Assembly (NCBI GenBank): GCA_022225965.2
Contig: JAKJXP020000043.1
Coordinates: 310,001 to 374,000, forward strand
Reading direction: 5' to 3'
Length of the DNA stretch: 64,000 nucleotides
From: Diatrype stigma
Lineage: Eukaryota > Ascomycota > Sordariomycetes > Xylariales > Diatrypaceae
A program made the position numbers and the translations under genes. This document shows, piece by piece, positions 34,428-46,363 of the stretch (its first letter is position 1; the number at the start of each line of letters is the position of its first letter). Below the pieces are notes generated by a model, which saw nothing but the letters and a program-made list of their open reading frames with translations, ran no database searches and was not told the DNA's origin.

Positions 34428-36227
34428 ATGAGGGGACGATGGGGTGCTGTCGCTGTGGCGATGTCCCTAATAGGGCTGTCTCTCGCCGAGTCGACTATGC
34501 CCTCCTGTGCAGTACGTGTTCAGAGCTGGATCATCTTGGTTGAGCATCATCAACTAACGATTATTCCAGATGACTTGTATGCAACAGTTCATTCCGAGTT
34601 CAGGATGCGATGCGACGGATTTTGGCTGCATATGCTCAAATGCAGCACTGATGAGCAATCTCGAAACGTGCACATTAGGTAGCTGCTCGGTAATAGATGG
34701 CATGGGTGAGTTGGTTCGACATCTCCTTACTGTTGCCGTTGCTGACATAACCTGTCTCTTCAGCTGCGAAGAATGCCACCGCGACGTCCTGCGGAGACCC
34801 GGTGAGGGATATCACCCATATAACGCCAATTATTACAGCAGTCTTCGGATTTCTCGCTATCGTTGCCGTCGGCATGAGACTGTACCAGTGTATTCCCCAA
34901 AAGGAGGTCCAGTGGGCTGACATCTGTGCCGCCATTTCGTTGGTAAGAAAATATCCTAGTATGAGATGCAACGAGACAAGAGCTGACCATAATAGGTCTT
35001 TGCAGTTCCAATGGGCATCTTGGAATTCATGAGTACGGTATACGATCTCCCCAGAGATTACCATTGGCTAACGCGATATCAGTGTCGTCGCATGGCTTTG
35101 GAAAGGACATATGGACGTTAACTCCCGATGCGATCACAAAAGTCGTACAGGTACGGCACACACATCCAACAAACCGGCATCTTTGCATGATCATTCAGCT
35201 GACAGCTTCTTAGTGGACCTGGTTGACAGAAATATTTTACTTCTCGGCTCTAGGCTTCACTAAGGCGACCTTTCTATTGTTCTATTTGAGGGTGTTCCCG
35301 CAGAGCAAGATGAGGACCACGATCATGGTCACCATGGGTGTTGTCACAGCCTTCACGATTGCATTCGTTTTCGCCGCCATTTTCCATTGCTGGCCTATGG
35401 AGGTACGTACTTTACTCATCATTCTCACAATTTCCCTGTTACAGTAGAATTTTCATCCAGTTCGGTGCTTGAAAGGGCCTGGAACCATCATGTCTAACTT
35501 GGCGCTCTACAGTACGGATGGGAGAGTTGGAGCGGAGAGACGACAGGAAGATGTTTTAATTTCAACCTTTTCGTGTGGGCTCATGCCTGCATCAGCATTG
35601 CGCTCGACGTCTGGATCCTGTTCATTCCACTCCCCACGTTGGCGGGACTTCAGCTTGGGATGCGGAAGAAGGTCAACTTGATAATCATGTTCTGCGTCGG
35701 ACTCTTGTAAGAAGAACCCCCCACCCTGGTTTATATCCTGTGGAAATGCCTTGCTGACATGAAATGTTTCACTTTTTTCAGCATCACGGTCGTGAGTTGC
35801 GTACGCCTCAAGTCATTCAGCACGTTCGGAAATACAAATAATCCCACATGTAAGCGAGAGTCGTGTTTGATTCGATCCGAACATCCTCCCGAGGTACTAA
35901 CAGACGGTGATAGACGACAACGTCGCAACGGCGTACTGGAGTGTACTCGAAGCCTACGTTAGCGTGATCTGCTGCTGCCTTCCCGCCGTGCGCGCCGTCC
36001 TACGCAAGGTGTTCCCCATTTGCTTCGGTTCGACCGACGACGACACGCACCAGACATCATCTAGGTACCGGATCTCGGGGAAATCAGGCATGCCGAACTC
36101 GAACGGAATCAAGAAGAGCGTCACGCACAGCGTCTCGTTTCAACAGCGATCGAACGAGTCAGACACGTTCGAATTGGTCGACAAGAACAACCATCACGAT
36201 CCAGATTATAGACAGGAGTGGGCATAA
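34428..36227 (+). CDS. CFEM-domain Pth11-like seven-helix receptor
   Basis: Nine exons (34428-34511, 34570-34705, 34764-34942, 34996-35032, 35083-35150, 35214-35402, 35513-35706, 35782-35849, 35914-36227) give 422 residues. A signal peptide (1-20) leads into a CFEM domain with all eight cysteines (27, 31, 41, 48, 50, 62, 67, 83) and the conserved acidic residue Asp45 of the DFGCIC block. Seven hydrophobic segments follow, of the fungal rhodopsin-like/Pth11 type (blocks EIFYFSALGFTKATFLLFY and SVLEAYVSVICCCLP). A Ser-rich cytoplasmic tail ends the protein. Family members act as surface receptors in host or substrate sensing; CFEM domains can bind heme. The ligand is unknown. The exon chain keeps one frame throughout, so the gene seems functional. 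Confidence 0.85.
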
Positions 36228-38069
36228 CGGCGTACGGTGGTTACGACGGACCATTGAAACTTAAATCCAATCCAACTGAGGCAAGGACATGATATGACTC
36301 AGCTTCTGGAAACAAAGATTCATTAGGAGACCGGCAAAAGCTACCACAACTACTTAGCTGTGCTAAGGTATGCTCCAGGGCCGCGCCCGATAGACGTTCA
36401 AATATAATAGACATTGAGATAACATGAGCCACTGTATTTCCCCCTTTTATGTAACCAAGTTTTGTATTAACTAATATTGACAACAAATTTCAAATTCGCC
36501 GTCACAGCTCTCCTATACCCGTCATTCGATCTAAATGCTCATAACTTCCAGAGCAGTCCCAACGAATTACCTCAAACGATTTGCGCACATATCTTTTGTC
36601 TTGGCCTGATCTTTCGGTCGAAAACCCTCTGCAAAGGCCCAGTGTCCATGAACAGAAGCATCTAATATTTACTGAAAACAGCATTCGTTACGGAAGATGC
36701 TCGTAGGACGATGTATAGTCGTTCTATGTAACATTCAAGATGGTGGCCAAAAGTCTACGGATACCCTACTGCCGTTTGTTGGTGGTGTGGTATCCGCGGA
36801 CTTTTGATTGCTACTTTCGTAACGATGAGTACAGATAGTATACTATAAGGTCATGTATATGTTGGGAAGGAAGGAGGCCCTATAGCCACTTAGTGACTTG
36901 TTATTAAGTTCTTCGTAGGAGATCGTCATTTGTGAAACATCCGTCTATGGATACTCTGTCTAGTGGTCCATGCGGGAGTCGGAGGTGTTCGAACTGAATG
37001 TTGGGGATGAGGGGATGAAGTGTGTGGAGAGGACAAGCTGGTTGATTATAATATCTTCAATGGCCCCATCTAGCATTTTGAAGAGCGCTGTAGTTTAGAC
37101 AACACGAGCCCGAGTGGCGAGGCTAATCTACGTAGTCGAGAATGAGATTGAAATCGTACCAGAAAAGATAATGACTCTAATTTCGAACATGCAGGTTTTG
37201 CAACCCACTTGTAGCTCGTATTGTACCTGACTGCGTCGTAATCGAGCATGACTCCACAGCATCCAAACCCCTTCTGTCTCGGTCCTCGGGCCACAGAACA
37301 GTGAAGCGAGGATTCATCTTTTATCCTTTCATCCGGAAAAGCCGACAGTCCATGAAATACCTACACCTGAATCTTAAATAACTTTTTCGACGAGGAAGCT
37401 TCGTTCGTACCTCAGCCCACGGTCACCAGTCGCGCCAGGGACAGTAACAGAAATGGAGATCTTGTGCATCTGCAATATAGGTAATTCATAATGGAATATA
37501 TATATAATCACATATGATATGACTTAACGACTTCGTATGTAAATGATTTTGAAAACTCGGGGGTCAGCTCCTAACATAATTGGAGTCTAGATCAGGGTGT
37601 GAATAACGGCAGGAATTAGTGCTCGTTCAAAGAAATCGGCGTTTATGGCTGTTTTGACGTACAGGTTTTACAAAGAGCCAACGGAACTTGAGGGTGGCAT
37701 CACCAGGTATTCGACTAGTCGTGACTATAGCCTGGCTGTCCCTCCCCCATTATCGTCTTCTCTGTCCTGAGTAGACAAGAGTTTGTACAACGTTAGTGGT
37801 CTGGGTATGATCTTATATCATCGTGGATTCACAGTTTACAAGTCAGATTCAGCTATGGTCACTCCTTTCATTTCCCACTACACCTCGTGAATTTTCCATG
37901 TTTCTTGTTGCACTTGCTGGTACATCTAACAAATTATTACACGGCGAGTCTCTTCGGTATGTGGATGTATTCGTAGGCTCAACGGGTAGATGGCATCGTT
38001 TTCCGCCGCAGACTTTTGAGTTATGTTGATATACCTACTAGCTGAGATATCGCGCCTCTCCCTAATCGA
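36228..38069. other. Intergenic with a nested inverted repeat
   Basis: No supported gene. A palindromic structure lies at 36683-36827. Confidence 0.5.
36683..36827. repeat. Nested inverted repeat, possible MITE
   Basis: Inner arms 36749-36765 (AAAAGTCTACGGATACC) and 36789-36805 (GGTATCCGCGGACTTTT) pair with two mismatches. Outer arms near 36683-36697 (TTCGTTACGGAAG) and 36813-36827 (CTTTCGTAACGATGA) also pair. The whole would fold as a long hairpin of about 145 bp. Confidence 0.5.
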
Positions 38070-39591
38070 TCACCACAAGAACGGCAGCTTCCTCCAGTTC
38101 CAGAGCAAACCCCATCCACCCAACACCGAGGACAGCCCGGTGAATATGATGAGAGGGCCATAGCTCGTCCCGTACGCGAAGCCTCCCGAAAGCGTGCTCC
38201 CGACCTGGAGCAGCGGAACGCCCACAAGGCCGCCGGCCACATACCCGAGTCCCCGCGCGCCATTCAGCAGGCCGTACACCATGCCCGCGTCGATGGCCTC
38301 GTTCCGCTGCGCAGCCTCCCGCTCCATCTCGTTGATGACGCCGCCCCAGGTGGCGCTGTACCCGCCGGCGAAGAAGCCGAAGGTGGTCGAGAACAGCACC
38401 AGGAGCGCCATCCCGCTGCCGCTGCCGGGCGACGCCAGGCCCCAGAACAGGAAGGCGGAGAGGGCCGAGCTGACGGCCGACACCGCCGTCACCGTGGTGG
38501 CCGACAGCGGGAAGCGCTTGTTGTCGCTGAGGTAGCCGAAGCAGTACGAGGAGACGATGCCCGGGAAGTTGAAGATGGTAAGCAGCAGCGTGGCCGAGGT
38601 CTGCGACACCAGCGTGACCTCGCGCGCGTACGTGCTCAGGTACGTCTGCGGGATGCCGTACCCGGAGCTCTGCAGCACGATGGCCACGGCGTAGATGTAG
38701 AAGGTCCGGTGCCCGAGGAAGTGCCAGGGGATCCTGCGGGAGCGGTGCGCGTTGCCCGTGTCCGGGAGGGACAGGCTCGACGGGTGCGTGGGGATCAAGA
38801 GGATCGCGAGGACGCTCGTCGCGACCGCCATGCCGGCCCACGCGCGCAGCGCCGTGCGGAAGCCGTAGCGGTCGAGAAGAACGCGGAAGAGGAAGGGACA
38901 GGCGGACCCGACGATGTTCTTGCAGGATAGCGTGATGCCGTACGCCACGGCGCGGTTGCTCGTCCGGAACCACTCGCCGAGCGACAGCGTGGCCGGGCTG
39001 AAGATGAGCGTGCACCCCAGCGCGGCCAGGACCCCCTGCGTCGCGATCAGGTGCCAGACGTGCGTGCTGAACGAGGACGCGATAAAGCTGATGCCCATCA
39101 ACACCGCGCCGCAGACGGCAGCGGCCTGGCGGCACTGGGCCCATCGGCGGGTGAACAGCGCGAAGAGAAAGGGCATGGAGAGGTACATGACGCCGTTGGA
39201 CGTCGTCCCGATCACGCCGGTGGCGCCCTGGCTCCCCTGCAGCGTCCAGTGATCGGAATAGTACTCTTGGAAGACGCCATAGCTCATGGCAAACCCTGCA
39301 ATGCAAACACGTGTTAGATGCGATTTAGTTATTTGCTAATCATTCCGAGAACTAGTAATGAAAGGGAGAAGCTGGGTTGATTTACTTACCCCAGATTGGG
39401 AGTTGGAGTATGGCCGAGCCTGCGAGGACGCAGGCCCGGTTGCTCTTCGACTCCGAGTGTCTCCTGTTGTCGGCCTGGTCTATATAGGAGGCAGAGGTTG
39501 TGGTGTCTTGCTCGCTGTGATGCCGGTGTTCAGGATCACGAGCGACTGACGGCCGCGACTCTCGGAGTGCGATCGACTCGTTCCTCGACAT
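38070..39591 (-). CDS. MFS transporter, monocarboxylate-transporter-like
   Basis: Exons 39591-39390 and 39295-38070 give 475 residues. A hydrophilic N-terminal tail of about 50 residues precedes 12 membrane segments. The block GVFQEYY after the first helix and GSACPFLFR, GYGIPQTYL and GGVINEMER further on are typical of the fungal MCT-like branch of the major facilitator superfamily. This branch moves small acids, vitamins (riboflavin, nicotinate) or secondary metabolites; the substrate cannot be told from sequence. The gene lies between two receptor-like genes, divergent from nothing obvious. Codons are strongly GC-ending. Confidence 0.85.
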
Positions 39592-40280
39592 GCTCTCAGC
39601 GCAGAGTGTACCGGTATCTATGTACGTACCTAGGTTAGGATGACAGGGAGCAGGCGCTGGATGTTGAAGTCAAGCTACCTCTCGGTTTACAATGTTGGGA
39701 AGATATTGTCGGTGAGATACAGACCATGCGGTCGTAATCTGGCACGTATTACTATCGGACGCGGTGGAGCTCGGCAACAGCGGAGCTGCCGAGGACAGGG
39801 TCAAGTTATAGCCTATGAAGTATAACGCTGAGCTCGTACGTGACAAACTTCTAGATAACACCTGTTGGTATATAAATATATATCAATAATGTGCTTTCCT
39901 TGTAACTTGATGATCAGTGGATTGTCATTTTCTCTTTATTCACTATTTATCAGTGCTTGTGACTGCGATGTCGTCTACGCCCTCTAAGCCGTATGCGGAG
40001 CACATTTCGTCAATCCTTTCCGGCTTCGGCGGCAGGGGCTCGCCGCTGACCAGGCAGCCGGTCGGAGATCTCAGCAGCTCCGTATGACGACCCGATGCAA
40101 TGATCTATATAAGATAGACCGACCAGGGATAAAGCCTAGGTGCCATGCACCGTTGGGCATTTGTAGGGACTATGTATCATCTACTCCTTTTTTTCTTCGC
40201 CCCCATTCTCGCTCGCTTTCCTTATCATATACTCATACTCATACGTACACTTAGTTCACCATTAAACCCAGGCCGATCTA
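39592..40280. other. Intergenic
   Basis: The presumed promoter of the MCT-like transporter and the downstream flank of the Pth11-like gene. No other feature is seen. Confidence 0.5.
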
Positions 40281-41974
40281 TCAAACCGGACTGCTACGAC
40301 CGCCAGAAGGCGAGGCCTGGCCGTCACGCTTCGCATAGCAGTCCGTGTTCCACGAGCTCATCACCAGGTTTTGCTCGCTGCCGTCGTCGGGCATCGGCAT
40401 CGACTGCATCTCGAAGGCCCGCTCCACGAGGATGCCTCCAACCCCCTTGTTCTGCTCCCGCGACAGCTCATCGTCATTGTAGCCATCATGGGCCGTCGCC
40501 TTCGACGTCGACATCGACGATGCTGCGTTCTCGCTTTCGTGGTGGCTGCGGCCCGGTTGCATGCTACCACAACCATCACCACCACCACAATTAGCCCCGC
40601 GCCCATCTGTGCCACGCCCGCTAGCACCAGTTCCGTAGGCAGTACGTGATGAGCCGTAGTAGGATCCCAGCTTCGGGATGATTTTGACGAACATGGCCTT
40701 GAGTTGGGGCACTGAGGCACACGAGATGGCTATGTTGATCTCAAGGCCCGACCACAAGGCGATATCGACTCCTTTTACTGTTGACGGCACATAGTTCAGC
40801 TGCTCGCTCTCCATATGCCAGTCTGATCTGATGTTAGGGGAAGGGGGGAGGGGGGAGGGGGGAGGCGGGGCTTACTGGGCTGCTGGTCAATAGGAGCCGA
40901 GTTATTGACGAACAAGGCTTGAAGCCGGATTATGGCTACAATGCAGGCACTGAGAGGGAGTTAGCGAGCAAACGAGAAGTTAAATTTTCATCAGTCAGGG
41001 CTGTGCTGTACTCACACACCACCACAAGCGAAAACCCCTATCAGAATGTACTTGGCCCGCCTGGTGATATTGAGCCTTCGCAGGAACGGGTAAGGGATGC
41101 ACAGCAACATGAAGTCATTGACGATGTTCACGCCCGCAATTCCATAGTGGAGGTTCGACCGGTTGATGCAACCACCGGGTATCGTGTCATCCCAGTACTT
41201 GGCGATCGGGATGCAGGTGCAGATGCTGGAGCCGAGGCAGAAGACAGCATAGCAACCCAAGTAGATGAGAAGCGCGGTGAAGAGCTTGGAGGCGGACTTC
41301 GTGTCGAATATCCGCTTGTACTGCGTAAGGATGGAGAACTTGACAGCGAGTTGCGTGCTTTACCGGTTTTGAGTCAGTGGCTGCATTAAGACGCTCCTAA
41401 CCGGATGGCTGACATATCGCAAGGGGATAGGGGGTAGACATTCTTGCTTAGGGCACTGCCCAAAGCCACTAGCTAAGTCTTGACACTCGAGACTCGACTA
41501 GATCCGAAAGAGGGAAAACAAACAGCTTCTCACTAGTTATATACAATGACTGTCGCATAAAGCGAGATCAGAAAGCCGCGGAGAGACTCTGGATGGACGG
41601 CATCGCCGAGACCGAATCGGATTTCTGGTGGTGTTAACACTCCTTGCCTGTGGCTGAGTGGAATGGCCTTTGAACGTACGTTGAAGCATAGCCGACATAT
41701 AGAGCACAGATCCAACCTATAGTTGGCATTATTAGCCATTATCTCATGATTGGAAGACTGGCGTCCCTTGAATGTGGGCTGCATGCGCATTCGAAGGTCG
41801 ACTCACCATAGCCGCAACCATGAGGCAATCATCTACCCCCACGTTCCTCACCAACACCACGCGCGTGAATATCCTCATGCATACGATGAGGAAAGCCAGA
41901 GTCGCGAAGAAGAACAGAGTGGCGACCATCGAGTGGTTCCTCTCCACCAACGGTATTCCCCCAATATACCACAT
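40281..41974 (-). CDS. Pth11-like seven-helix receptor without CFEM domain
   Basis: Six exons on the minus strand (41974-41807, 41716-41680, 41624-41534, 41357-41016, 40949-40876, 40822-40281) join in frame to 417 residues. Segments match the fungal rhodopsin-like family: VERNHSMVATLFFFATLAF at the start, VGVDDCLM before helix two, IRFGLGDAVHP in the extracellular loop, LAVKFSILTQYKRIF, and the helix-seven block DIALWSGLEINIAISCASVPQ. The C-terminal tail of about 130 residues is Gly/Ser-rich and polar. There is no CFEM domain and the N-terminus is very short (about 12 residues before helix one). The fourth exon's acceptor (AAAG) is weak and its intron (176 nt) is the longest. It is a likely surface sensor with unknown ligand. 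Confidence 0.75.
40839..40866. repeat. G-rich short tandem repeat in an intron
   Basis: GGGGGGA-type units repeated about three times inside the last intron of the Pth11-like gene. On that gene's strand this is a pyrimidine-rich tract preceding the acceptor. Confidence 0.6.
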
Positions 41975-44329
41975 CTCGGGAATGGTGGCGGTGACTTGTT
42001 GTTGATGCCAATACCGGTGCCAGAAATAGACAGACTGTATCTGCGACGGAAATGCGCATCAAATCATCAAGCGGCTAGTTCGAAATAAATAGGAGGGAAT
42101 TCATTTTCAAAGTATCATCTTCGTGAGCTGGAGATTCTTCGTGATGAAAACTGGGTCGCCGTTGACTAGCATCAGTTTAAACGTGCGGGTTATCCCGCCC
42201 TCGCAATAACAGTAGCAGTTAACGACCTTTTCTTTTCTTTCAAGAGTATGTACCGTGGTGTCTTCTATGAGAAGGGAACTGCATTCGATCCCTTCGTAGC
42301 AAGAAAAAACAGGGATAGCTTCTGTGTAACAACCCACGCGCCACACCGGGTCCCTTAGTCTATGCGCGCACACTCTGAAAGAAATAAGCAAAAAAGAACA
42401 AAATGACTGGTACTCTTCTGACCTGTCCTGACTGGCCGGCCATTTTCTTCCCATCACCTTAATCCAACCCTTGTAGGACGGGCATGCACCGTGTAGGTTC
42501 AGCCGCGTGCTCTCCGTTGACGATCAAACTACTGTATGTCGTGCTGAGTTCCTCGTGGCCTGATCTAGTAGTTGATTACCCATCTGCAGCATGGCGCCTC
42601 AGATATGGGGAAGACGAGGGACTCTCAGACCGGAATGGCAACAATGCGGCAATGCCAATGTGTCCCAAGAGTTCCCGTACCCCAAGGAAGGGAAGACCTG
42701 TGTTAACAGGTATGAATACGTAACAGCTGCTCTATTCCAGGGCAGGGCACCAGAACTTTCTCAGTGCCTACCTGGCAGGGACTATCTGTTTCCCTAGGTA
42801 AGGTTGTCCAACCACTCATAGGCCCGATAGCCACTGCGACCGACTATCCCTGCTATTGCATCCCGTCTCCCTGGTCGCTCCTCTGCATATTGAGAAGCCG
42901 GTTTCTCATTGGATCGATTCTTTACGCGTCGTAGATGTTCTATCCGGCACTTATGCCCTACCTATTGCCTCCCCTTTAACTTCCTTCATCTTTGGTAACC
43001 GTCGTACAATCCGTGTTCTAGGTATCATCAACATGAGTAATTAAATTGATGCGCGCATATGTTGAGAGATAAGAACCTCTCGTAACCGTGACCCCTTATT
43101 TGTGAAACAAGATCCAAGTTGAGTATCGGTCTCGGTCTCTGGGTACTGAATTTCTCGTATGTCTTCTAGAATGTGATGATGCCGTGTTACCATCGCGCAT
43201 ACAGTCTCTTACCGCATTGGCAAGATACAAGTCAACGGCACGGGTAGACGCATCATTGAATCGGGGTGATAAAGCTACCTACCCCTCTTGTCACTATTCT
43301 CAACCCTGCTTGCCCAAGTCGTTCTCATTGGCAGCGTCCTTTCCACGATATTTCAGTCGGGATCCAGTCCGGCCCCCAACCTCGGCGCCAAGATACGGCC
43401 CGTATCCCACTCTTCAACCGCCCTGACACGCCTGCTAACCCTCTAAACTTGTGAAGCTATGGAATATGCCGCCAACCGCCAACCCGTTTAATCCTAGTTA
43501 CATAGCCACTGGGGCCGGATGTTGCACCCGCCCTGGTGTGATCGCCTTGGCCCGCTAGATAAACTCCAGGGCCCAGGATCCTCCCCAATCATCCCTTGCT
43601 AGCGCTGACCAGGGCCAGGACCGGGGTCTCCTCAATGCGCGGGGAACCCTTCCAGAATGTAACGGTTTTGTGCGGGATGAGCTGTTACCTGTTGCCTACA
43701 GTCTTGATGTTCTCATGGTATATGATTGCAGGCTTCGTGCGTGCGTCGTCTGCTTCCCCAGTCTAACAACTAATATGCCATGTGTAATTCATGACATCAA
43801 GATGCAGTTCGTAATCATATAGACCCCCTAGCCCCCCTGATACCCCCACGCCTTTATGGTCCCGATGGTATGGATCCCTTACATAATGTTTGAGTTTAGC
43901 AAAATACATGGCCCAGATATGGTTCGACACCGAACGGTCTCTACTACCGGTATATAGTCAATGTAGTCAATGTAAGGGGGGAGATGATGGCGGCAGACGG
44001 CATTTGATGTGAGACATACATTGCAACGTCCCAGAGCGGGGAACATCGATGCACCGTCAATCTCTTCACCTCATTTTCATTCAGGAGTTGGTTCTTGGTC
44101 TTCGGGTTCTGTGACGTGTGACATGTAGGAGCTTCATAGCAACCAGTTTCCATGCGAAGATGACACTACATAATTACCAAGCCCCGATTGGCTGCTATAA
44201 AGGTCTAACGCACCTCAACTGACTACTGTACGTCACGATGATAAACAGAAGGTTGGTATCAATCCACGTTTTTATGTGTACATACTCTACAGATGTGTCT
44301 ACTTCAATGGGAAAATCAAGCGCGGCCAG
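41975..44329. other. Intergenic
   Basis: About 2.35 kb between the Pth11-like start and the TRI12-like stop. Short frames (for example minus 42107-42457) have no family features. Confidence 0.5.
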
Positions 44330-46363
44330 CTATGCTTTCTCATACAATCTTGTGCTCTCCTCCACTGGAGCATCGATGTGGTCATTGAACTCCTGCTTGG
44401 GGTCTAGCAAGAATGTCGCAACTAAAATACCGAAAAGCATTAGAGCAGTAGAGCCGAGACGGAGCAAAGGATGAGTGGACCTACTAATACTAGCAAGGGC
44501 GACAAAACAAGCTGCTGCAATCCAGACGTTCTGGAAGGCTTGAACGTAAGTATTGAGAATAGCAGTATTGCCTGCTTGGACTGCCTCCGGAGTTATGCCC
44601 GGGATAGAAGCAAGCATGGTATCGTTGTGGTTTTTTACCGCTGAGATGAAGACATCCATATCCCCCGGGGAGAGACCCTTGGGTGCGGCCGCGTTGGAAA
44701 TGTTGGTGCCGATGATGCTCATGGCATCATTGAAGAGTGCATTGTCTGTCGAAAAGAAATGTTAGGAGAACGCAACAGACATGTAGACATGTTAAGAATC
44801 AGTCGTCGGTGCCTTACATATTGCGATGCCAATCGTGCCACCTAAAGATCTAACGCTGATGATCAATCCGCTAGCGATAGAGATTAACTCAGGGGGCGTG
44901 GAGAGCTGCGCCACAGTGACCAGGGTCGTCAGGGTCATTCCCAGAGCGATACCCATCAAGACGGGGTAACCCCAGACGAGCCTGTCAGTCTCCAGGTTGC
45001 TCGTCGCCATGCACGCGAAGAATGCGGTGAAAATCACGAAGGCCAGGACGGTCGCCCACCGAACCTTCTTGTAGATGGCGCAGTACCAGCCAGTCGCCAC
45101 CGCGCCGACCGAAGCAGAGACCAGCATAATGGTGTACCGGGTCCCGACTACCACGGCGTCGGTTTCGTATAGAACGCTGACCTGGAAGGCGAAATAGTTG
45201 TTCGCAGCGAAAAAGGCGATGCCCTCCGAGAAGACACAGAACAGCGAGACGGCGAAGTTGCGGTTGCCCGTGAAGAGGCCGTGGTGGAACATGCCGTCCT
45301 TCTTCCAGAAGGTCTCGTAGGCGACGAGCGCTAACGCGAGGCTCAGCCCGACAGCGAAGGTGGCGGCGACGTGGGGTTCGCCGAAGTCGAAGGGGTTATT
45401 GATGAACGACAGCGCGACGCAGAAGAGCACCAGTCCGGAGGCGAGCAGGGCGTAGCCGATCCAGTCGAGCTTGGCCAGCTTCTCACCGAAGCCCAGCCTG
45501 TGCTGGAGCTCCGTCTGAGGTGGGTTGTATGCGAAGAAGCATATGGCGGCCGCCGCGAAGTAGATGGCCATGGTGATGTAGAAGTAATACCGGAAGCCGT
45601 CGGATGCGGGATCGTTCGTGCGGTTCAGGGCGCCCCCGACGAGGAGTCCGAAGATCGAACCGGTGCAGTTGGATACCATGTCAGCCGCTTGCCCGTAGCC
45701 TCGCCACCGTCGGGGGAGCACTTCGGACGTAACGGTGTGCAGCAGCGGCTGAGAGCCGAACGCGACACCAATCACCGTGAACCCCAGTATACAAACTCCG
45801 ATGGACTGCGCGCGGGACACTATGATAGACCCGACGCCGCCCAGTACGGTCGGGACGATGAGGAACCATTTCCGGCCCCAGTAATCGGCGGCGTGGGAGA
45901 AGATGGGGCCGAGGACAACGGTAAGGATGGTGATGGGACCCGTAAACCAGACAACGCTCGTTGGTGAGCCAAAGTGGGCAGCTATGGTTTGACCTTGCTA
46001 TATATCCACGCGGCCAGAATCAAAAAGTTAACACTCGACCACCCATTCATGGTGATAGACATTGATTTCGTGTCCTGGTCTTCCCGGGGAAGATAGACTT
46101 ACCGCACCAGCGCCAATCAAGCTCACGAGCTGTGCGAAGTAGATCAAAAGCACGGCGAAGACAGCGAGGAAGGTCTTCCAGTGCAGATGCGCCCTGCGCT
46201 CTGCAAGTTGGTCATCATCATCTGGGATGCGCTGAAGGCCTTCCTCTGGAACATCGCTACTGGGTTCAGAGGAAAATCTAGACGCCGAAGCTGTCTTTGT
46301 GCCAATGTCCTCCAACTTCTTCTCACCCTCGGGCATCCGTGCGAACTTTCCGGCGTTGTTCAT
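44330..46363 (-). CDS. TRI12-like MFS efflux pump (14-helix type)
   Basis: Exons 46363-46103, 45997-44818 and 44745-44330 give 618 residues. The layout is a polar N-terminal tail of about 55 residues, then about 14 membrane segments, with the MFS signature region HAADYWGRKW between helices two and three. The blocks EVLPRRWRGYGQ and GSIFGLLVGGALN and the late extracellular loop between the last helices fit the trichothecene efflux pump/siderophore transporter group (PF06609 type). These proteins export mycotoxins or exchange siderophores; the name reflects the family, and no trichothecene genes are seen here. An in-frame ATG 27 bases upstream is an alternative start. Confidence 0.82.

Noticed and set aside
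42107..42457. Minus-strand 116-codon frame upstream of the Pth11-like gene
   Set aside because: No family features or codon bias. It probably lies in the promoter or leader of the receptor gene.
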